From Atherix ibis (Eukaryota > Arthropoda > Insecta > Diptera > Athericidae), in assembly GCA_958298945.1 (NCBI GenBank), contig OY282608.1:80462806-80526805 (forward strand): a stretch of 64,000 nucleotides of DNA, in the 5' to 3' direction. The position numbers and the translations under genes are program-made. This document shows positions 15,713 through 29,790 of this stretch, in pieces. How positions within the stretch are numbered: the stretch's first letter is position 1; each line of letters starts with the position of its first letter. The notes beneath the pieces were generated by a model. That model searched no databases. It saw only the letters and a program-made list of their open reading frames with translations, and was not told the DNA's origin.

Positions 15713-17140
15713 CAAACAACAAGCCAACAAACAAAAAAAAACAACAAACGAACAAACCAACAAACCCACAAACCAACAAACCAACAAACCAACAAACCAA
15801 CAAACCAACAAACCAACAAACAAACAAACCAACAAAACAACAAACCAACAAACCAACAATCCAGCAAACCAACAAACCAACAAACCACTAAGCCAACAAG
15901 CCAACCAACCAACAAGCCAACAAATGAACAAACCATCAAACCAACAAACCAACAAACAAATAAACCAACAAACCAACAAACGAACAAACCAACAAACCAA
16001 CAAACCAACAAACCAACAAACCAACAAACCAACAAACCAACAAACCAACAAACCAACAAACCAACAAACCAACAAACCAACAAACCAACAAACCAAAAAA
16101 CCAACAAGCCAAAAAGCCAACAAGCCAACAAGCCAACAAGCCAACAAGCCAACAAACCAACAAACCAACAAACCAACAAGCCAACAAGCCAACAAACTAA
16201 TACGCCAACAAACGAACAAACGAACAAACCAACAAACCAACAAACCAACAAACCAACAAACCAACAAACAAACAAACCAACAAACCAACAAACCAACAAA
16301 CCAACAAACCAACAAACCAACAAACCAACAAACCAACAAACCAACAAGCCAACAAGCCAACAAACCAACAAACCAACAAACTAACAAACCGACAAAGTAA
16401 CAAACCAACAAACCAACAAGCCAACAAACCAACAAACCAACAAACCAACAAACCAACAAGCCAACAAACCAAAAATCAACACACGAACAAACCAACAAAC
16501 CTACAAACCAACAAACCAACAAGCCAACAAACCAAAAAACCAAAAAACCAAAAAACCAACAAACCAACAAACCAACAAACCAACAAACCAGCAAACCAAC
16601 AAACCAACAAACCAACAAACCAACAAACCAACAAACCAACAAACCAACAAACAACAAGCCAACAAACAAAAAAAAACAACAAACGAACAAACCAACAAAC
16701 CCACAAACCAACAAACCAACAAACCAACAAACCAACAAACCAACAAACCAACAAACCAACAAACAAACAAACCAACAAAACAACAAACCAACAAACCAAC
16801 AATCCAGCAAACCAACAAACCAACAAACCACTAAGCCAACAAGCCAACCAACCAACAAGCCAACAAATGAACAAACCATCAAACCAACAAACCAACAAAC
16901 AAATAAACCAACAAACCAACAAACGAACAAACCAACAAACCAACAAACCAACAAACCAACAAACCAACAAACCAACAAACCAACAAACCAACAAACCAAC
17001 AAACCAACAAACCAACAAACCAACAAACCAAAAAATCAACAAGCCAAAAAGTCAACAAGCCAACAAGCCAACAAGCCAACAAACCAACAAACCAACAAAC
17101 CAACAAGCCAACAAGCCAACAAATTAATACGCCAACAAAC
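15713..17140. repeat. Tandem duplication of about 0.93-0.94 kb within block A
   Basis: Markers repeat inside this stretch at offsets of 935 (nine-A run), 943 (the ATG octamer followed by the CATCAAACC variant) and 927 bp (TACGCCAACAAACG). All three offsets leave the same remainder on division by 8, so the copies differ only by whole octamers. The first block A at 1-2,520 has the nine-A run only once, at about 655, although the window may simply cut off its left part. Confidence 0.78.
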
Positions 17141-20100
17141 GAACAAACGAACAAACCAACAAACCAACAAACCAACAAACCAACAAACCAACAAACAAAT
17201 AAACCAACAAACCAACAAACCAACAAACCAACAAACCAACAAACCAACAAACCAACAAACCAACATACCAACAAACCAACAATCCAACAAATCAACAAGC
17301 CAACAACCCAACAAACCAATAAGCCAACATAAGAACAACCGAACAAACCAACAAAACAACAAACCAACGAAACAACAAGCCAACAAAGCAACAAACCAAC
17401 AAACCAACAAACCAACAAACCAACAAACTAACAAACCAAAAAACGAAAAACCAACAAACCAATACACGAACAAATCAACAAACCAACAAACCAAGTAACC
17501 AACCAACCATCAAACCAACAAACCAACAAGCCAACAAATCGACAAACCAACAAGCCAACAAACCAACAAACTAACAAACCGACAAAGTAACAAACCAACA
17601 AACGAACAAGCCAACAAACCAACAAACCAACAAACCAACAAAGCAACAAGCCAACAAATCAAAAACCAACACACGAACAAACCAACAAACCAACAAACCA
17701 ACAAACCAACAAGCCAACAAACCAAAAAACCAAAAAACCAAAAAACCAACAAACCAACAAACCAACAAACCAACAAACCAACCAACCAACAAACCAACAA
17801 ACCAACAAACCAAAAAAACAACAAACGAACAAACCAACAAACCCACAAACCAACAAACCAACAAACCAACAAACCAACAAACCAACAAACCAACAAACCA
17901 ACAAACCAACAAACCAACAAACCAACAAACAAACAAACCAACAAAACAACAAATGAACAAACCAACTATCCAGCAAACCAACAAACCAACAAACCACTAA
18001 GCCAACAAGCCAACAAACCAACAAGCCAACAAACGAACAAACCACCAAACCAACAAACCAACAAACAAATAAACCAACAAACCAACAAACGAACAAACCA
18101 ACAAACCAACAAACCAACAAACCAACAAACCAACAAACCAACAAGCCAACAAGGCAACAAACCAACAAACCAACAAACCAACAAGCCAACAAGCCAACAA
18201 ACTAATACGCCAACAAACGAACAAACGAACAAACCAACAAACCAACAAACCAACAAACCAACAAACAAATAAACCAACAAACCAACAAACCAACAAACCA
18301 ACAAACCAACAAACCAACAAATCAACAAGCCAACAACCCAACAAACCAATAAGCCAACATAAGAACAACCGAACAAACCAACAAAACAACAAACCAACGA
18401 ACCAACAAGCCAACAAAGCAACAAACCTACAAACCAACAAACCAACAAACCAACAAACCAACAAACCAAACAACGAAAAACCAACAAACCAACACACGAA
18501 CAAATCAACAAACCAACAAACCAAGTAACCAACAAACCATCAAATCAACAAACCAACAAGCCAACAAATCGACAAAACAGCAAACCAACAAACCAACAAA
18601 CCAACAAGCCAAGAAGCCAACAAACCAAAAAATCAACAAACCAATAAGCTAACAAACAAACCAACCAACAAACCAACAAACCAACAAACCAACAAGCAGA
18701 CAAACCAAAAAACCAACAAACGAACAAACGAACAAACCAACAAACCAACAAACCAACAAACCAACAAACCAACAAACTAACAAACGAACAAACCAACAAA
18801 CCAACAAACCAACAAACCAACAAACCAACAAACCAACAAACCAACAAACCAATAAACCAACAAACCAACAAGCCAACAAACCAACAAACAAACAAACCAA
18901 CAAACCAACAAACCAACAAACCAACAAACCAACAAACCAACAAACGAACAAACCAACAAACCAACAAATCAACAAACCAACAAACGAACAAACCAACAAA
19001 CCAACAAACCAAGAAACCAACAAACCAACAAACCAAAAAACCAACAAACCAACAAACAAACAAGCCAACTAACCAACAAACCAACAAACCAAAAAACCAA
19101 CAAGAGAACAAACCAACAAACCAACAAACCAACAAACCAACAAACCAACAAACCAACAAAACAACAAACCAACAAACCAACAAACCAACAAACCAACAAA
19201 CCAACAAACCAACAAGCCAACAATCCAACAAGCCAACAAACGAACAAACGAACAAACCAACAAACCAATAAACCAACAAACCAACAAGTCAACAAACCAA
19301 CAAATCAACAAACCAACAAACCAACAAACGAACAAACCAACAAACGAACAAACCAACAAACCAACAAACCAGAAAATCAACAAGCTAACAAACGAACAAA
19401 CAAACAAACCAACAAACCAACAAACCAATAAACCAACAAACGAACAAACCAACAAACCAACAAATCAACAAACCAACAAACCAACAAGATAACAAGCCAA
19501 CAAACTAACGAACCAAAAAACCAGCAAACCAAAAAACCTAGAAACCAACAAGCCAACAAACTAACAAACCAACCAATATACAAACCAACAAACCAACAAA
19601 CCAACAAACCAAAAAACGAAAAACCAACAAACCAACACACGAACAAACCATCAAACCAACAAACCAACAAGCCCACAAATCGACAAACCCGCAAACCAAC
19701 AAACCAACAAACCAACAAGCCAAGAAGCCAACAAACCAAAAAATCAACAAACCATTAAGCCAACAAACGAACAAACCAACAAACAAACAAACCAACAAAC
19801 CAACAAACCAACAAACCAACAAGCCAACAAACCAAAAAACCAACAAACGAACAAACGAACAAACCAACAAACCAACAAACCAACAAACCAACAAACCAAC
19901 AAACCAACAAACCAATAAACGAACAAACCAACAAACGAACAAACCAACAAACCAACAAACCAACAAACCAACAAACCAATAAACCAACAAACCAACAAGC
20001 CAAAAAACCAACAAACAAACAAACCAACAAACCAACAAACCAACAAACCAACAAACCAACAAACCAACAAACCAACAAACCAACAAACCAACAAATCAAC

Positions 20101-20800
20101 AAACCAACAAACGAACAAACCAACAAACCAACAAACCAACAAACCAAAAAACCAACAAGAGAACAAACCAACAAAACAACAAACTAACAAACCAATAAAC
20201 CAACAAACCAAAAAACCAACAAACCAACAAACCAACAAACCAACAAGCCAACAAACCAACAAACTAACAAGCAAACAAGCTAACAAACCAAAAAATCAAC
20301 AAACGAACTAACAAACAAACCAACAAACCAACAAACCAACAAACCAACAAACCAACAAACCAACAAACAAACAAACCAACAAACCAACAAAACAACAAAC
20401 CAACAAACCAACAAACCAACAAACCAACAAACCAACAAACCAACAAACCAACAAACCAATAAACCAACAACCCAACAAACCAACAAACCAACAAACCAAC
20501 AAACCAACAAACCAACAAACAAACAAACCAACAAAACCACAAACCACAAACCAACAAACCAACAAACCAACAAACAACCAAGCCAACAAGCCAACAAACC
20601 AACAAGCCAACAAACGAACAAACGAATAAACCATCAAACCAACAAACCAACAAACAAATTAACCAAGAAACCAACAAACGAACAAACCAACAAACCAACA
20701 AACCAAAAAACCAACAAACCAACAAACCAATAAAACAACAAACCAACAAACCAACAAAACAACAAACCAACAAACCAACAAACCAACAAACCAACAAACC
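15713..20800. repeat. Second copy of block A and the start of B
   Basis: The ordered variants of about 1-4,810 are repeated here. The offset is 16,011 bp up to about 19.3 kb, then 16,003, then 15,995 up to 20.80 kb. All steps are whole octamers. Left of this, an extra partial copy of the 640-1,120 region is present: the nine-A run occurs at about 15,731 and again at about 16,666, and the ATG octamer at 15,924 and 16,867. The right edge at about 20,800 is abrupt. After plain octamers the order switches to an ACCATCAGACCTAC marker belonging to block D2. Confidence 0.85.
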
Positions 20801-23800
20801 AACAAACCATCAGACCTACAAACCAACAAACCAACAAACCAAAAAACCAACAAACCAACAAACCAACAAACCAACAAACCAACAAACCAACAAGCCAACA
20901 AACCAACAAACCAACAAACCAACAAACCAACAAGCCAACAAGCCAACAAGCTAACAAACCAACAAACGAACAAACCAACAAACCAACAAACCAACAAACC
21001 AACGAACCAACAAACCAACAAACCAGCACACCAACAAACCAAAAAACCAACAATCCAACAAACCCACAAACCAACAAACAAACAAACCAACAAGCCAACA
21101 ACCCAACAAACCAATAAACCAACAAACCAACAAACCAAAAAACCAACAAACGATCAAACTAACAAAACAACAAACCAACAAACAAACTAAACCAACAAAC
21201 TAACAAACCAACAAACCAACATGCCAACAAAACAACAAATCAACAAAAAAAAAAACAAACAAACCAACAAACCAACAAACCAATAAACCAACAAGCCAAC
21301 AAACCAAAAAACCAACAAACCAACAAACCAACAAACTAACAAACCAACAAACCAACACACCAACAAACCAACAAACCAACAATCCAACAAACCAACAAAC
21401 CAACAAACAAACAAACCAACAAGCCAACAAGCCAACAAACCAACAAGCCAACAAACGAACAAACAAACAAACATCAAACCAACAAACAAATAAACCAACA
21501 AACCAACAAACGAACAAACCAACAAACCAACAAACCAAAAAACAAACAAAATAACAAACCAACAAACCAACAAACCAACAAACCAACAAGCCAACAAACC
21601 AACAAACCAACAAACGAACAAACCAACAAACCAACAAGCCAACAAACCAAAAAACAACAAACCAAAAAACCAACAAACCAATAAGCCAACAAGCCAACAA
21701 ACCAACAAGCCAGAAAACGAATAAACCAATAAACAAACAAACCAACAAACCAACAAACCAACAAAACAACAAACGAACAAACCAACAAAGCAACAAACCA
21801 AGTAACTAACAAACCAACAAACCAACAAACCAACAAACAAACAAGCCAACAAATCAACAAGCCAACAAACCAACAAACCAACAAACCAACAAACCAACAA
21901 GACAACAAGCCAACAAACCAACAAACCAACAACCCAACAAGCCAACAAACGAACAAACCAACAAACAAACAAACCAACAAACCAACAAACAACAAGCCAA
22001 CAAACCAACAAGCCAAAAAATCAACAAACCAATAAGCCAACAAGCCAACAAACCAAAAAACCAACAAATGAACAAACGAACAAATCAACAAACCAACAAA
22101 CCAACAACACAACAAACCAACAAGCCAACAAACGAACAAACCAACAAACAAACAAACCAACAAACCAACAAACGAACAAACCAACAAACCAACAAACCAA
22201 TAAACCAAGAAACCAACAAACCAACAAACCAACAAACCAACAATCCAACAAGCCAACAAACCAACAACCCAACAAGCCAATAAACCAACAAACCAACAAA
22301 CCAAAAAAACCAACAAACGAACAAACCAACAAAACAACAAACCAACAAACCAACAGACCTACAAACCAACAAACCAACAAACCAACAAACCAACAAACCA
22401 ACAAACCAACAAACCAACAAACCAACAAGCCAACAAGCCAACAAACCAACAAACCAACAACCCAACAAGCCAATAAACCAACAAACCAACAAACCAAAAA
22501 AACCAACAAACGAACAAACCAACAAAACAACAAACCAACAAACCAACAGACCTACAAACCAACAAACCAACAAACCAACAAACCAACAAACCAACAAACC
22601 AACAAACCAACAAACCAACAACCCAACAAGCCAATAAACCAACAAACCAACAAACCAAAAAAACCAACAAACAAACAAACCAACAAACCAACAAACAACA
22701 AACCAACAAACCAACAAGCCAAAAAATCAACAAACCAATAAGCCAACAAGCCAACAAACCAAAAAACCCACAAAGGAACAAATGAACAAACCAACAAACC
22801 AACAAACCAACAACCCAACAAACCAACACGCCAACAAACGAACAAACCAACAAACAAACAAACCAACAAACCAACAAACGAACAAACCAACAAACCAACA
22901 AACCAATAAACCAAGAAACCAACAAACCAACAAACCAACAAACCAACAAACCAACAAGCCAACAAGCCAACAAACCAATAACCCAACAAACCAATAAACC
23001 AACAAACCAACAAACCAAAAAACCAACAAACGAACAAACCAACAAACAACAAACCAACAAACCAACAGACCAACAGACCAACAAACCAAAAAACCAACAA
23101 ACCAACAAACCAACAAACCAACAAACCAACAAACCAACAAGCCAACAAAACAAAAAACCAACAAACCAACAAACCAACAAACTAACAAACCAACAAACCA
23201 ACATGCCAACAAAACAACAAACCAACAAAAAAACAAACAAACAAACCAACAAACCAACAAACCAACAAACCAACAAGCCAACAAACCAAAAAACCAACAA
23301 ACCAACAAACCAACAAACCAACAAACCAACACACTAACAAATCAACAAACCAACAATCCAACAAACCAACAAACCAACAAACAAACAAACCAACAAGCCA
23401 ACAAGCCAACAAACCAACAAGCCAACAAACGAACAAACAAACAAACCTCAAACCAACAAACAAATAAACCAACAAACCAACAAACGAACAAACCAACAAA
23501 CCAACAAACCAACAAACCAACAAACCAACAAACCAACAAACCAAAAAACCAACAAACCAACAAACCAACAAGCCAACAAACCAACAAACCAACAAACCAA
23601 CAAGCCAACAAGCCAACAAACCAACAAACGAACAAACCAACAAACCAACAAGCCAACAAACCAAAAAACCAACAAACCAAAAAACCAACTAACCAATAAG
23701 CCAACAAGCCAACAACCCAACAACCGAATAAACCAATAAACAAACAAACTAACAAACCAACAAACCAACAAAACAACAAACGAACAAACCAACAAAGCAA

Positions 23801-24891
23801 CAAACCAAGTAACCAACAAACCAACAAACCAACAAACCAACAAACAAACAAGCCAACAAATCAACAAGCCAACAAACCAACAAACCAACAAACCAACAAA
23901 CCAACAAACCAACAAGCCAACAAGCCAACAAACCAACAAACCAACAACCCAACAAACCAACAAACGAACAAACCAACAAACAAACAAACCAACAAACCAA
24001 CAAACAACAAACCAACAAACCAACAAGCCAAAAAATCAACAAACCAATAAGCCAACAAGCCAACAAACCAAAAAACCAACAAACGAACAAACGAACAAAC
24101 CAACAAACCAACAACCCAACAAACCAACACGCCAACAAACGAACAAACCAACAAACAAACAAACCAACAAACCAGCAAACGAACAAACCAACAAACCAAC
24201 AAACCAATAAACCAAGAAACCAACAAATCAACAAACCAACAAACCAACAAACCAACAAGCCAACAAGCCAACAAACCAACAAACAAACAAACCAACAAGC
24301 CAACAAGCCAACAAACCAACAAACCAACAACCCAACAAGCCAACAAACGAACAAACCAACAAACAAACAAACCAACAAACCAACAAACAACAAACCAACA
24401 AACCAACAAGCCAAAAAATCAACAAACCAATAAGCCAACAAGCCAACAAACCAAAAAACCCACAAAGGAACAAATGAACAAACCAACAAACCAACAAACC
24501 AACAACCCAACAAACCAACACGCCAACAAAGGAACAAACCAACAAACAAACAAACCAACAAACCAACAAACGAACAAACCAACAAACCAACAAACCAATA
24601 AACCAAGAAACCAACAAACCAACAAACCAACAAACCAACAAACCAACAAGCCAACAAGCCAACAAACCAATAACCCAACAAACCAATAAACCAACAAACC
24701 AACAAACCAAAAAACCAACAAACGAACAAACCAACAAAACAACAAACCAACAAACCAACAGACCAACAGACCAACAAACCAAAAAACCAACAAACCAACA
24801 AACCAACAAACCAACAAACCAACAAACCAACAAACCAACAAGCCAACAAAACAAAAAACCAACAAACCAACAAACCAACAAACTAGCAAAC
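20801..24891. repeat. Block D2, first copy
   Basis: Starting with ACCATCAGACCTAC at about 20,806, this block matches 31,524 onward at an offset of 10,718 bp up to about 22,470. Conceptual translations of the two copies are the same in all frames between 21,187 and 22,340. A local triplication of about 193 bp then adds length here, and matching resumes at offsets of 10,540, 10,533 and 10,517 bp up to the AACTAGCAAACC marker at 24,881. The ATG-bearing barcode is at 21,221 and 23,203. Confidence 0.83.
22265..22680. repeat. Local tandem triplication of about 193 bp
   Basis: The ordered pair AACCCAACAAGCC and ACAGACCTAC recurs: CCC at about 22,268, 22,461 and 22,622, and CCTAC at about 22,358 and 22,551. 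The first offset is 193 bp (24 octamers plus 1 bp) and the last is 161 bp, so the third unit is shorter. The matching D2 copy at 33.0-33.2 kb has a single unit, so this expansion is private to this copy. Confidence 0.72.
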
Positions 24892-27800
24892 CAACAACCC
24901 AACAAGCCAACAAACGAACAAACCAACAAGCAAACAAACCAACAAACCAACAAACAACAAATTAACAAACCAACAAGCCAAAAAACCAACAAACCAATAA
25001 GCCAACAAGCCAACAAACCAAAAAACCAACAAACGAACAAACGAACAAACCAACAAACCAACAAACCAACAACCCAACAAACCAACAAGCCAACAAACAA
25101 ACAAACCAACAAATAAACAAACCAACAAACCAACAAACGAACAAAACAACAAACCAACAAACCAATAAACCAAGAAACCAACAAACCAACAAACCAACAA
25201 ACCAACAAGCCAACAAGCCAACAAACCAGCAACCCAACAAACCAATAAACCAACAAACCAACAAACCAAAAAACCAACAAACGAACAAACCAACAAAACA
25301 AAAAACCAATAAACCAACAGACCAACAGACCAACAGACCAACCAAACTAACAAACCAACAAACCAACAAACCAACAAACAAACCTCAAACCAACAAACAA
25401 ATAAACCAACAAACCAACAAACGAACAAACTAACAAACCAACAAACCAACAAACCAACAAACCAACAAACCAACAAACCAACAAACCAACAAACCAACAA
25501 ACCAACAAACCAACAAGCCAAGAAGCCAACAAACCAACAAACGAACAAACCAACAAACCAACAAGCCAACAAACCAAAAAACCAACAAACCAAAAAAACC
25601 AACAAACCAATAAGCCAACAAGCCAACAAACCAACAAGCCAGCAAACGAATAAACCAATAAACAAACAAACCAACAAACAAACAAACCAACAAAACAACA
25701 AACGAACAAACCAACAAAGCAACAAACCAAGTAACCAACAAACCAACAAACCAACAAACCAACAAACAAACAAGCCAACAAATCAACAAGCCAACAAACC
25801 AACAAACCAACAAACCAACAACCCAAAAAGCCAACAAACCAACAAGCCAACAACCCAACAAGCCAACAAACGAACAAACCAACAAACAAACAAACCAACA
25901 AACCAACAAACAACAAACCAACAAACCAACAAGCCAAAAAATCAACAAACCAATAAGCCAACAAGCCAACAAACCAAAAAACCAACAAACGAACAAACGA
26001 ACAAACCAACAAACCAACAAACCAACAACCCAACAAACCAACAAGCCAACAAACGAACAAACCAACAAAAAAACAAACCAACAAACCAACAAACGAACAA
26101 ACCGACAAACCAACAAACCAAGAAACCAACAAACCAACAAACCAACAAACCCACAAGCAAACAAGCCAACAAACCAACAACCCAACAAACCAATAAACCA
26201 ACAAACCAACAAACCAAAAAACCAACAAACGAACAAACCAACAAAACAACAAACCAACAAAACAACAGACCAACAGACCAACAAACCAACAAACCAACAA
26301 ACCAACAAACCAACAAACCAACAAACCAACAAACGAACAAACCAGTAAACCAACAAAACAAAAAACCAACAAACCATCGAACCAACAAACTAACAAACCA
26401 ACAAACCAACATGCCAACAAAACAACAAACCAACAACAACAAAAAAAAAACCAACAAACCAACAAACCAACAAACCAACAAGCCAACAAACCAAAAAACC
26501 AACAAACCAACAAACCAACAAACCAACAAACCAACACACCAACAAACCAACGAACCAACAATCCAACAAACCATCAAACCAACAAACAAACAAACCAACA
26601 AGCCAACAAGCTAACAAACCAGCAAGCACACAAACGAACAAATAAACAAACCTCAAACCAACAAACAAATAAACCAACAAACCAACAAACAAACAAACCA
26701 ACAAACCAACAAACCAACAAACCAACAAACCAACAAACCAACAAACCAACAAACCAACAAACCAACAAACCAACAAGCCAACAAGCCAACAAGCCAACAA
26801 GACAACAAACCAACAAACGAACAAACCAATAAACCAACAAGCCAACAAACCAAAAAACCAACAAATCAAAAAACCAACAAACCAATAAGCCAACAAGCCA
26901 ACAAACCAACAAGCCAGCAAACGAATAAACCAATAAACAAACAAACCAATAAACCAACAAACCAACAAAACAACAAACGAACAAACCAACAAATCAACAA
27001 GCCAACGAACTAACAAACCAACAAACCAACAAACCAACAAACCAACAAACCAACAAGCCAACAAGCCAACAAACCAACAAACCAACAACCCAACAAGCCA
27101 ACAAACGAACAAACCAACACACCAACAAACCAACAAACCAACAATCCAACAAACCAACAAACCAACAAACAAACAAACCAACAAGCCAACAACCCAACAA
27201 ACCAATAAACCAACAAACCAACAAACCAAAAAACCAACAAACGAACAAACCAACAAAACAACAAACCAACAAACCAACAGACCAACAGACCAACAAACCA
27301 ACAAACCAAAAAGCCAACAAACCAACAAACCAACAAACCAACAAACCAACAAACCAACAAACCAACAAACCAACAAACCAACAAACCAACAAACCAACAA
27401 ACCAACAAACCAACAAGCCAACAAAACAAAAAACCAACAAACCAACTAAACCAACAAACTAACAAACCAACAAACCAACATGCCAACAAAACAACAAATC
27501 AACAAAAAAACAAACAAACAAACCAACAAACCAACAAACCAATAAACCAACAAGCCAACAAACCAAAAAACCAACAAACCAACAAACCAACAAACCAACA
27601 AACCAACAAACCAACAAACCAACACACCAACAAACCAACAAACCAACAATCCAACAAACCAACAAACCAACAAACAAACAAACCAACAAGCCAACAAGCC
27701 AACAAACCAACAAGCCAACAAACGAACAAACAAACAAACATCAAACCAACAAACGAATAAACCAACAAACCAACAAACGAACAAACCAACAAACCAACAA

Positions 27801-29790
27801 ACCAACAAACAAACAAAATAACAAACCAACAAACCAACAAACCAACAAACCAACAAGCCAACAAACCAACAAACCAACAAACGAACAAACCAACAAACCA
27901 ACAAGCCAACAAACCAAAAAACAACAAACCAAAAAACCAACAAACCAATAAGCCAACAAGCCAACAAACCAACAAGCCAGCAAACGAATAAACCAATAAA
28001 CAAACAAACCAACAAACCAACAAACCAACAAAACAACAAACGAACAAACCAACAAAGCAACAAACCAAGTAACCAACAAACCAACAAACCAACAAACCAA
28101 CAAACAAACAAGCCAACAAATCAACAAGCCAACAAACCAACAAACCAACAAACCAACAAACCAACAAACCAACAAGACAACAAGCCAACAAACCAACAAA
28201 CCAACAACCCAACAAGCCAACAAACGAACAAACCAACAAACAAACAAACCAACAAACCAACAAACAACAAGCCAACAAACCAACAAGCCAAAAAATCAAC
28301 AAACCAATAAGCCAACAAGCCAACAAACCAAAAAACCAACAAATGAATAAACGAACAAATCAACAAACCAACAAACCAACAACACAACAAACCAACAAGC
28401 CAACAAACGAACAAACCAACAAACAAACAAACCAACAAACCAACAAACGAACAAACCAACAAACCAACAAACCAATAAACCAAGAAACCAACAAACCAAC
28501 AAACCAACAAACCAACAATCCAACAAGCCAACAAACCAACAACCCAACAAGCCAATAAACCAACAAACCAACAAACCAAAAAAACCAACAAACGAACAAA
28601 CCAACAAAACAACAAACCAACAAACCAACAGACCTACAAACCAACAAACCAACAAACCAACAAACCAACCAACCAACAAACCAACAAACCAACAAACCAA
28701 CAAACCAACAAGCCAACAAGCCAACAAACCAACAAACCAACAACCCAACAAGCCAACAAACGAACAAACCAACAAACAAACAAACCAACAAACCAACAAA
28801 CAACAAACCAACAAACCAACAAGCCAAAAAATCAACAAACCAATAAGCCAACAAGCCAACAAACCAAAAAACCCACAAAGGAACAAATGAACAAACCAAC
28901 AAACCAACAAACCAACAACCCAACAAACCAACACGCCAACAAACGAACAAACCAACAAACAAACAAACCAACAAACCAACAAACGAACAAACCAACAAAC
29001 CAACAAACCAATAAACCAAGAAACCAACAAACCAACAAACCAACAAACCAACAAACCAACAAGCCAACAAGCCAACAAACCAATAACCCAACAAACCAAT
29101 AAACCAATAAACCAACAAACCAAAAAACCAACAAACGAACAAACCAACAAAACAACAAACCAACAAACCAACAGACCAACAGACCAACAAACCAAAAAAC
29201 CAAAAAACCAACAAACCAACAAACCAACAAACCAACAAACCAACAAACCAACAAACCAACAAGCCAACAAAACAAAAAACCAACAAACCAACAAACCAAC
29301 AAACTAACAAACCAACAAACCAACATGCCAACAAAACAACAAACCAACAAAAAAACAAACAAACAAACCAACAAACCAACAAACCAACAAACCAACAAGC
29401 CAACAAACCAAAAAACCAACAAACCAACAAACCAACAAACCAACAAACCAACACACTAACAAATCAACAAACCAACAATCCAACAAACCAACAAACCAAC
29501 AAACAAACAAACCAACAAGCCAACAAGCCAACAAACCAACAAGCCAACAAACAAACAAACGAACAAACCAACAAACCAACAACCCAACAAACCAACACGC
29601 CAACAAACGAACAAACCAACAAACAAACAAACCAACAAACCAACAAACGAACAAACCAACAAACCAACAAACCAATAAACCAAGAAACCAACAAACCAAC
29701 AAACCAACAAACCAACAAGCCAACAAGCCAACAAACCAACAAACAAACAAACCAACAAGCCAACAAGCCAACAAACCAACAAACCAACAA
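24892..29790. repeat. Block D1, second copy
   Basis: The variant order repeats that of 10,826-15,712 at offsets of 14,066 to 14,123 bp. Shared private markers include the AACCTCAAACC octamers, the ATG-bearing barcodes at 26,411, 27,480 and 29,325, and the triple CAGACC octamer near 25,320, which matches 11,262. One visible difference is next to that triple: here a CCAAACTAAC junction follows directly, while the first copy has an extra octamer there. Confidence 0.85.

Noticed and set aside
15713..20800. Transposable element insertion carrying block A and B sequence
   Set aside because: The segment is pure octamer DNA with no terminal repeats, no target-site duplication that could be told from the background, and no coding capacity.
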